DNA of 61,971 nucleotides, from assembly GCA_036826475.1 (NCBI GenBank), contig DAISWG010000021.1:1-61971 (forward strand). Direction: 5' to 3'. Position numbers and translations under genes: made by a program. Source of the DNA: Miltoncostaea sp036826475. GTDB taxonomy: Bacteria > Actinomycetota > Thermoleophilia > Miltoncostaeales > Miltoncostaeaceae. The notes below the pieces were generated by a model. That model was not told the origin of the DNA. It worked only from the letters and a program-made list of their open reading frames with translations, and did no database searches. Shown here one piece after another: positions 55,804-61,971 of this stretch (its first letter is position 1; each line of letters starts with the position of its first letter).

Positions 55804-57897
55804 TCAGCGCACGGACCACTCCTCCACCGTCCCGCCGAGGTCGCGGTCCAGGAACCCCTGCCCGGAGTTGAGGACCACGGCGTCGGCGCCCGTGTCCCAC
55901 GGTCGCCGCGCCGCCATCGGCCGGCACAGGTACAGCTCGTCGGCGGCCCGGGTGACCGCCACGTAGAACAGCCGCTCCTCCTCGTCGAGCCGGCCCTCGC
56001 TCACCGCCCACCCCGACGGGAACGACCCGGCCTCCACCTGGAGCACGAACACGACCGGCCACTCCAGCCCCTTCGCCTGGTGCACCGACGACAGCGCCAC
56101 CCGGCGGGCGGGACCCGAGACGTCCTCGTCGGCCTCCACCCGCTCGGCCAGCTGGAGGTCGCCGAGGAAACGATCGAGGCCGGCGGTGCGGGCGGCCAGC
56201 TCGGCGAGGCGGGCCAGGTCGCCCTCCCGGTCGCGCCAGTTCGGATAGGCGCGCTGCAGGTGGTCGCGGTACCAGTCGGCGCGGGCGACGCGCAGCACGA
56301 TCTCCTCGGGGCGGGTCATCCCGGCGATGTCGCGGATCGCCTCGGCGAAACGGCTCAGCCCCGCGGCGCCGGCACCCGCCGGCCGGAGCGCCGCGGCGGC
56401 GGCCAGAGGGTCGGGCTCCGCGCCGATCGCCGCCCACGTGCGGGCCGCCACGGCGGCGCCGACCCGCTCGAACAGGCGCAGGGCCCGGTTCCAGGCGAGC
56501 GCGTCGCGCGGGTTGTGGCGCAGACGCAGGAACGCGAGCACGTCCTTCACGTGGGCGCTCTCCACGAAGCGGGCGCCGGAGTAGAGCTCGAACTCGACCC
56601 CGGCCTGCGCGAGCGCGAGCTGGAGCTCGACGGAGTGGTGGTGCGCCCGGTACAGCACGGCGATCTCGCCCGGCGCCCGGCCCGCCGTGATGAGGTCGGC
56701 GATCCGCTGCGTGATGAACCACGCCTCCTCCTGGGTGGAGAGCACGTGGGCCACCACCGGCCGCTCGCCCGACGGCGGCCGCCGCGCCCGAAGCCGCTTC
56801 CCGAACGGGTTGCCGGCGGGCAGCGTCCGCTGCGCGAGCGCGACGACCTCCGGCGTGGAGCGGTAGTTGGTCTGGAGCGGGAACACCCGGGTGCCCGGCA
56901 CCCCCGCGAAGCGCGACACCACCTCCGGGTCGGCCCCCCGCCAGGAGTAGACGGCCTGGTCGGGGTCGGCGACGGCGATGAGGTTGCCATGCTCCCCGGC
57001 GATCAGCTCCGTGAAGCGCGCCTGCACCGGGTTGACGTCGTGCAGCTCGTCCACCAGCACCCAGCGGTAGCGCTCCTGGAGCTTCACCCGCACCCGGGGG
57101 TGGTCCGCGAGCAGGCGGACCGTGAGGGTCAGGAGGTCGGCGTAGTCGACCGCGCCCATCGCCCGCTTGCGCTCCTCGTAGCCGTCGGCGATGGCGCGCA
57201 GGTCGGCGATGCGGTCGCCGAGCCGCGGGTTGGCCTCGTGGACGACGGCCTCGATGTCGCGGCCGCTCTCGGCGGCGAGGCACGCATAGCCGACGATGGT
57301 GGCCGGCTTCGGCAGCGACGGACGGGTCTCGCGCCCGGCGAGGACCGCGTCGCGCGCCATGGCGCACACCTCCGCCTGGTCCTCCGCGTCGAGCACCGTG
57401 AACGACGACGGCAGCCCCACCAGCGGCCCGTGCTGCGCCAGGATCCGGCGGCAGACGGCATGGAACGTCCCGGCGGTCACCGCCTGGAGGTCGATGCCCG
57501 TGAGCGCCCCGGCGCGCTGGACCATCTCCTTCGCCGCGCGGCGGGTGAACGTCACGAGCATCACCGCCTCGGGCGGCGTGCCCCGGTCGATGGCGTGCGC
57601 GAGGGTGGCCACGATGGTCCGCGTCTTCCCCGATCCCGCCGACGCGAGGATCAGCGTGCGCCCCGCCGCCCCCTCGACGGCGGCCAGCTGCTCCTCGTCG
57701 AGCATCGCCCGGAGCGCCTCCGACGCCCCGCCGTCGCGGCGGTCGGGGGGCCGCAGCCGGTACACCCGGCGCCCCCCGGGGTCGGCGGCGAGCGGGTCCC
57801 GGCCGTGGACGCGGTCGCGGGCGGCCTTCTGGGCCTCGATGTGCGGCAGCGTGGGCGGCGCCGTCTGCCAGCGAGGGTAGCCGTGGGCCGAGGACAT
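55804..57897 (-). CDS. UvrD/PcrA-type superfamily 1 DNA helicase
   Basis: ATP-dependent 3'-5' DNA helicase of 697 aa. An approximately 60-residue basic N-terminal extension precedes MLDEEQLAAVEGAAGRTLIL. Motif I is ASAGSGKT (85-92), motif Ia VTFTRRAAKEM, motif II VLVDELHDVNPVQ, motif III VADPDQAVYSWRGADP, motif IV FPLQTNYRST, motif V SSVHQAKGLEWPVVFV and motif VI ERLFYVAVTRAADELYL. Motif II reads DELHD where most UvrD proteins have DEFQD, so it is not the housekeeping copy for certain. No nuclease domain is seen at the C-terminus. TAACGT lies 7 nt before the ATG. Confidence 0.92.
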   Translation of the reverse strand: MSSAHGYPRWQTAPPTLPHIEAQKAARDRVHGRDPLAADPGGRRVYRLRPPDRRDGGASEALRAMLDEEQLAAVEGAAGRTLILASAGSGKTRTIVATLAHAIDRGTPPEAVMLVTFTRRAAKEMVQRAGALTGIDLQAVTAGTFHAVCRRILAQHGPLVGLPSSFTVLDAEDQAEVCAMARDAVLAGRETRPSLPKPATIVGYACLAAESGRDIEAVVHEANPRLGDRIADLRAIADGYEERKRAMGAVDYADLLTLTVRLLADHPRVRVKLQERYRWVLVDELHDVNPVQARFTELIAGEHGNLIAVADPDQAVYSWRGADPEVVSRFAGVPGTRVFPLQTNYRSTPEVVALAQRTLPAGNPFGKRLRARRPPSGERPVVAHVLSTQEEAWFITQRIADLITAGRAPGEIAVLYRAHHHSVELQLALAQAGVEFELYSGARFVESAHVKDVLAFLRLRHNPRDALAWNRALRLFERVGAAVAARTWAAIGAEPDPLAAAAALRPAGAGAAGLSRFAEAIRDIAGMTRPEEIVLRVARADWYRDHLQRAYPNWRDREGDLARLAELAARTAGLDRFLGDLQLAERVEADEDVSGPARRVALSSVHQAKGLEWPVVFVLQVEAGSFPSGWAVSEGRLDEEERLFYVAVTRAADELYLCRPMAARRPWDTGADAVVLNSGQGFLDRDLGGTVEEWSVR

Positions 57898-57904
57898 GGG
57901 GCGA

Positions 57905-57910
57905 ACGTTA
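57905..57910 (-). promoter_or_regulatory. -10 element (TAACGT), leaderless
   Basis: TAACGT on the minus strand, 7 nt before the ATG of the helicase gene, in a 96-bp divergent spacer with the OsmC gene. Confidence 0.5.
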
Positions 57911-57993
57911 GTTCGGGGTCCGGACGGACCTCGCCCGGGGCGGGGACCTGCTAGACACGCGGATGACCACAACCGAACCGAGGGGGAGCACGC

Positions 57994-58422
57994 ATGGCGG
58001 CACGCGGACGCGCGGAGTGGAAGGGCGACCTGAAGGGCGGCAGCGGGACGTTCGAGGCCGGTGACAGCGGCATCGCGGGCGACTTCTCGTTCACGACCCG
58101 GTTCGAGGACGCCCCGGGCGCCAACCCGGAGCAGCTGATCGGCGCGGCCCTCGCCTCCTGCTTCTCGATGGCGGTCTCCAACGCCCTCTCGCAGGGCGGC
58201 AACGTCCCGGAGTCGGTGCGCACGGAGGCGGTCGTCTCGATCGGCAAGATCGGCGACGCCACCTCGATCACCAGGATCGACGTGAAGACCGTCGGCAAGG
58301 TGCCGGGCATCGACCAGGCGGCCTTCGAGAAGGTCGCCGAGGAGATGAAGACCGGGTGCATCGTGAGCCGCGCCCTCGCCGGCGTGCCCGAGTTCACCCT
58401 GACGGCGACGCTCGAGGACTAG
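57994..58422 (+). CDS. OsmC family peroxiredoxin
   Basis: Thiol peroxidase that reduces organic hydroperoxides. It is 142 aa. The catalytic Cys lies in GANPEQLIGAALASCFSMAV (about residue 57) and the second Cys in MKTGCIVSRAL (about 122), the two-Cys arrangement of OsmC/Ohr. GRAEWKGDLKGGSGTF opens the fold. GAGGGGGAG precedes the ATG. It is convergent with the Nudix gene, overlapping it by 4 nt. Confidence 0.93.
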   Translation: MAARGRAEWKGDLKGGSGTFEAGDSGIAGDFSFTTRFEDAPGANPEQLIGAALASCFSMAVSNALSQGGNVPESVRTEAVVSIGKIGDATSITRIDVKTVGKVPGIDQAAFEKVAEEMKTGCIVSRALAGVPEFTLTATLED

Positions 58423-58973
58423 GGAGCGGCGCGCAGCTCCCGCTCGAGGCGCAGGAGCCCGATCAGCGTCTTGGCGTCGCGGACCTGGTCGATCAGGCGG
58501 CCGAGGTCGGCGAGGGGCCACGGGATGACCTCGATCATCTCGTCCTCGTCGGCCTCGTGCTCGCCGGTGGCCGGGGTGAGGTCGGTCGCCATGAAGCAGT
58601 GGATGAACTCGGTGAGGATCGCCGGGGCGGTGTAGAACCCGCCGACGTCGCGCCAGGTGGCGGCGTCGCGGCCCACCTCCTCGGCCAGCTCGCGCTTCGC
58701 GCAGGCCAGGGGGTCCTCGCCCGGGTGGTCCAGCTTCCCGGCCGGCAACTCCAGCGTGAACGCCTCCACCGCCTCGCGGGGCTGGCGCACCATCAGCACG
58801 TGGCCGTCCTCGACCGGGACCATCACCACCGCGCCCGGGTGGTCCATGACCTCGCGCGTCACCACCGTGCCGTCGGGCCGGCGGTACTCGGAGCGCCGCA
58901 GGTTGACGATCACGCCCTGGTGGATGGGCTCGGTGGAGATCGGCGGGCCGAGACCGCCCCCGTCGGGGGTCAC
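58419..58973 (-). CDS. Nudix hydrolase, ADP-ribose pyrophosphatase type
   Basis: Cleaves ADP-ribose or a related nucleoside diphosphate derivative. It is 184 aa. The Nudix box spans GKLDHPGEDPLACAKRELAE followed by EVG (about 83-105), with the metal Glu residues in place. ELPAGKLDHPGEDP and GGFYTAPAILTEFIH after it are typical of the ADP-ribose group. The GTG start overlaps the peptidase stop (GTGA). Being downstream of pyrG fits a common actinobacterial order. Confidence 0.9.
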   Translation of the reverse strand: MTPDGGGLGPPISTEPIHQGVIVNLRRSEYRRPDGTVVTREVMDHPGAVVMVPVEDGHVLMVRQPREAVEAFTLELPAGKLDHPGEDPLACAKRELAEEVGRDAATWRDVGGFYTAPAILTEFIHCFMATDLTPATGEHEADEDEMIEVIPWPLADLGRLIDQVRDAKTLIGLLRLERELRAAP

Positions 58974-60070
58974 GCCACGCGGGCGGCGTCGATCAGCCCC
59001 AGCGTCACGTCCAGCATCTGCTCCAGGCTGCGGACGGCGATCCGCTCGTCCGGGGTGTGGACGTCGATCATCCCGTTGCACAGGTTGACCGCGGGGAAGC
59101 CGTTGCGGATGAAGGCGTTGACGTCGGAGCCGCCGCCGCTCGGCACCAGCCGGGGGGTGTGCCCCAGCCCGGCCAGCACCGACATCGCCATCGCGACCTG
59201 GGGGTCGCCCTCGCCGACGCGATAGGCCGAGAACTCGCGCTCCACCCGCGTCTCCAGGTCGACCTCGCACTCCGCCGCCGCCCACGTCATGGCGTCGAGC
59301 ATCGCGGTGAGCTGGATCGAGAGGGTGCGCTCGTCGCGGGAGCGGGCCTCCGCGGTGATCGTGCAGCGCTCGGCGATCACGTTGGTGGCGGTGCCGCCCT
59401 CCACCGTCCCGATGTTGGCGGTCGTCTCCGGGTCGATGCGCCCGAGCGGCATCCGGCCGATCGCCTTCGCGGCGGCGACGATCGCGCTGCGCCCCGACTC
59501 GGGCGTGATCCCGGCGTGCGCGGGGCGGCCGACGAACGTCGCGTTGATGCGGTGCAGCGACGGCGCCGACCCCACGATGTCCCCCACCGGCCCGGTGTGG
59601 TCGTAGACGAAGCCGAAGCGGGCGTGCAGGGGCCGGGGGTCGAAGTGGGCGGCGCCGCGCAGGCCGATCTCCTCGCAGGGCGTGAACACCAGCTCCACGC
59701 CGGCGTGCGGGCGGCCCTCCCCCACCACCTGCCGCATCGCCTGGAGCACCACCGCCACGGCCGACTTGTTGTCGCCCCCCAGGATGGCGTCGCGCTCGTT
59801 GGTCAGGTGGCCGTCGGCCAGGCCGACCTCGATCGCGTCGGTCACCGGGACCGTGTCGAGGTGGACGCCGAACATGATGGGCGTGCCGTCCGCCGTGGGC
59901 GCGAAGCGGGCGACGATGTTCCCGCACCCGGCGGGCAGGGCGGCGGCCGCGTCGTCCTCGCGCACCTCGGCGCCCAGCGTGCGCAGCTCGCCGCGCACCA
60001 GCTCCGCGACCCGGCCCTCGTCGCGGGACGGGGAGGGGATCTCACACAGCCGAACCATCAGCCGGGCCAC
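58970..60070 (-). CDS. M20-family peptidase, PepT-like
   Basis: Di-zinc aminopeptidase-type hydrolase of 366 aa. Metal ligands and catalytic residues are visible: His70 and Asp72 in MFGVHLDTVPV, Asp100 in ILGGDNKSAVAV, Glu133/134 in FTPCEEIGLRGAAHFD, Asp157 and His158 in FVYDHTGPVGD, and a late His in CNGMIDVHTPDERI. The lid domain is at about 170-280. This resembles the tripeptidase T group. The GTG at 60070 gives a normal N-terminus (ARLMVRLCEIPSPSRDEG). The frame stays open upstream to the pyrG stop without a conventional start. Confidence 0.9.
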   Translation of the reverse strand: MARLMVRLCEIPSPSRDEGRVAELVRGELRTLGAEVREDDAAAALPAGCGNIVARFAPTADGTPIMFGVHLDTVPVTDAIEVGLADGHLTNERDAILGGDNKSAVAVVLQAMRQVVGEGRPHAGVELVFTPCEEIGLRGAAHFDPRPLHARFGFVYDHTGPVGDIVGSAPSLHRINATFVGRPAHAGITPESGRSAIVAAAKAIGRMPLGRIDPETTANIGTVEGGTATNVIAERCTITAEARSRDERTLSIQLTAMLDAMTWAAAECEVDLETRVEREFSAYRVGEGDPQVAMAMSVLAGLGHTPRLVPSGGGSDVNAFIRNGFPAVNLCNGMIDVHTPDERIAVRSLEQMLDVTLGLIDAARVA

Positions 60071-60107
60071 CTCGGGGAGCCCGGCGAGCTCCTCCGGCGT
60101 CAGGGCG

Positions 60108-61757
<1,650 letters not shown>

Positions 61758-61850
61758 GCGCCCTCCCCTCGCCCGACGACGCATCGCAGCTTAGCGCGGG
61801 GGTCGGCGGGCATGACGGCGGGGTCACCGCCGACGGGGGGCCGCCAGGTG

Positions 61851-61971
61851 TCACAGGGCGGCCAGGCCGACGCGGCCCTCGGCGCGGGCGCCCGTGGCGC
61901 GGGCGAGCGCGTTGCGGCGCAGCGCCTGGCAGACCGACAGGGCCACCCGATACCCGGCATCCGACTCCGAA
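61851..61971 (-). CDS. C-terminal fragment of a gene cut by the window edge
   Basis: The last 39 codons of a minus-strand frame end in TGA at 61851-61853. The peptide begins SESDAGYRVALSVCQALRRN and finishes GRVGLAAL. The helix followed by a short strand resembles the C-terminus of Gfo/Idh/MocA-type oxidoreductases, but 39 residues are too few to be sure. It lies about 90 nt upstream of pyrG. Confidence 0.35.
   Translation of the reverse strand, partial: SESDAGYRVALSVCQALRRNALARATGARAEGRVGLAAL

Noticed and set aside
60071..60107. Upstream extension of the PepT-like peptidase
   Set aside because: The frame is open and the peptide looks plausible, but no ATG, GTG or TTG is available before the pyrG stop, so the start was kept at 60070.

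Overview
The window is very GC-rich, gene-dense chromosomal DNA from an actinobacterium. The evidence for this is the deazaflavin (F420)-type oxidoreductases, a DLW-39-type small protein, the heavy use of GTG starts and GTGA/ATGA stop-start overlaps, and a repeated leaderless promoter pattern (TANNNT placed 6-7 nt before a start codon). The split (alpha/beta) glycyl-tRNA synthetase and the pyruvate phosphate dikinase next to it point away from the classical Actinomycetia and would suit a deep lineage such as Thermoleophilia. That placement is an inference.

Layout. 1-4.5 kb: the 3'-truncated DNA polymerase I gene diverges from an ACT-domain malic enzyme, followed by an F420-type nitroreductase. 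4.6-10.6 kb: small proteins, nicotinamidase coupled to a CBS-bearing site-2 protease, tRNA-Leu(CAA), an amphi-Trp protein, a luciferase-like monooxygenase/hemerythrin fusion and a methyltransferase. 10.8-14.7 kb: a tightly overlapped operon (atypical SDR, SRPBCC, hydrolase, small membrane protein, quinone oxidoreductase), then a DLW-39-like peptide and an unknown protein. 14.7-17.5 kb: dnaG-rpoD. 17.5-19.5 kb: msrA, a degenerate tandem repeat array and a zinc-finger/HTH protein. 19.5-27.6 kb: glyQ-glyS-ppdK-unknown-dgt-flavodoxin operon. 27.6-32.4 kb: a LAL-type LuxR regulator convergent with an MMPL exporter and a small protein. 32.4-33.3 kb: a second copy of the repeat family. 33.3-40.4 kb: zwf-GH15-GMC oxidoreductase-cyclase-NDH-2 operon. 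40.6-44.6 kb: MFS transporter-cydA-cydB operon, convergent with a second LAL regulator. 46.8-53.8 kb: recO, glutaredoxin, and an operon of a divergent thymidine phosphorylase, fpg, P1 peptidase, DedA and a SnoaL-like protein, then a secreted PDZ/TPR protein. 53.9-62 kb: DUF429, dodecin, DUF3891, a UvrD-type helicase, OsmC, then pyrG-peptidase-Nudix and a cut-off gene.

Most genes are core metabolism or information processing. The unusual material is the repeat family carrying a GTCCCACTTGGGAC-like core, present at two loci in opposite orientation. One of those loci abuts a small Cys/His-finger plus HTH protein. Other points of interest are the luciferase-like/hemerythrin fusion, the thymidine phosphorylase with an altered phosphate-binding loop, the SDR lacking its Tyr/Lys pair, and the sugar-oxidation-like operon. 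No CRISPR array, prophage or insertion sequence was recognised.
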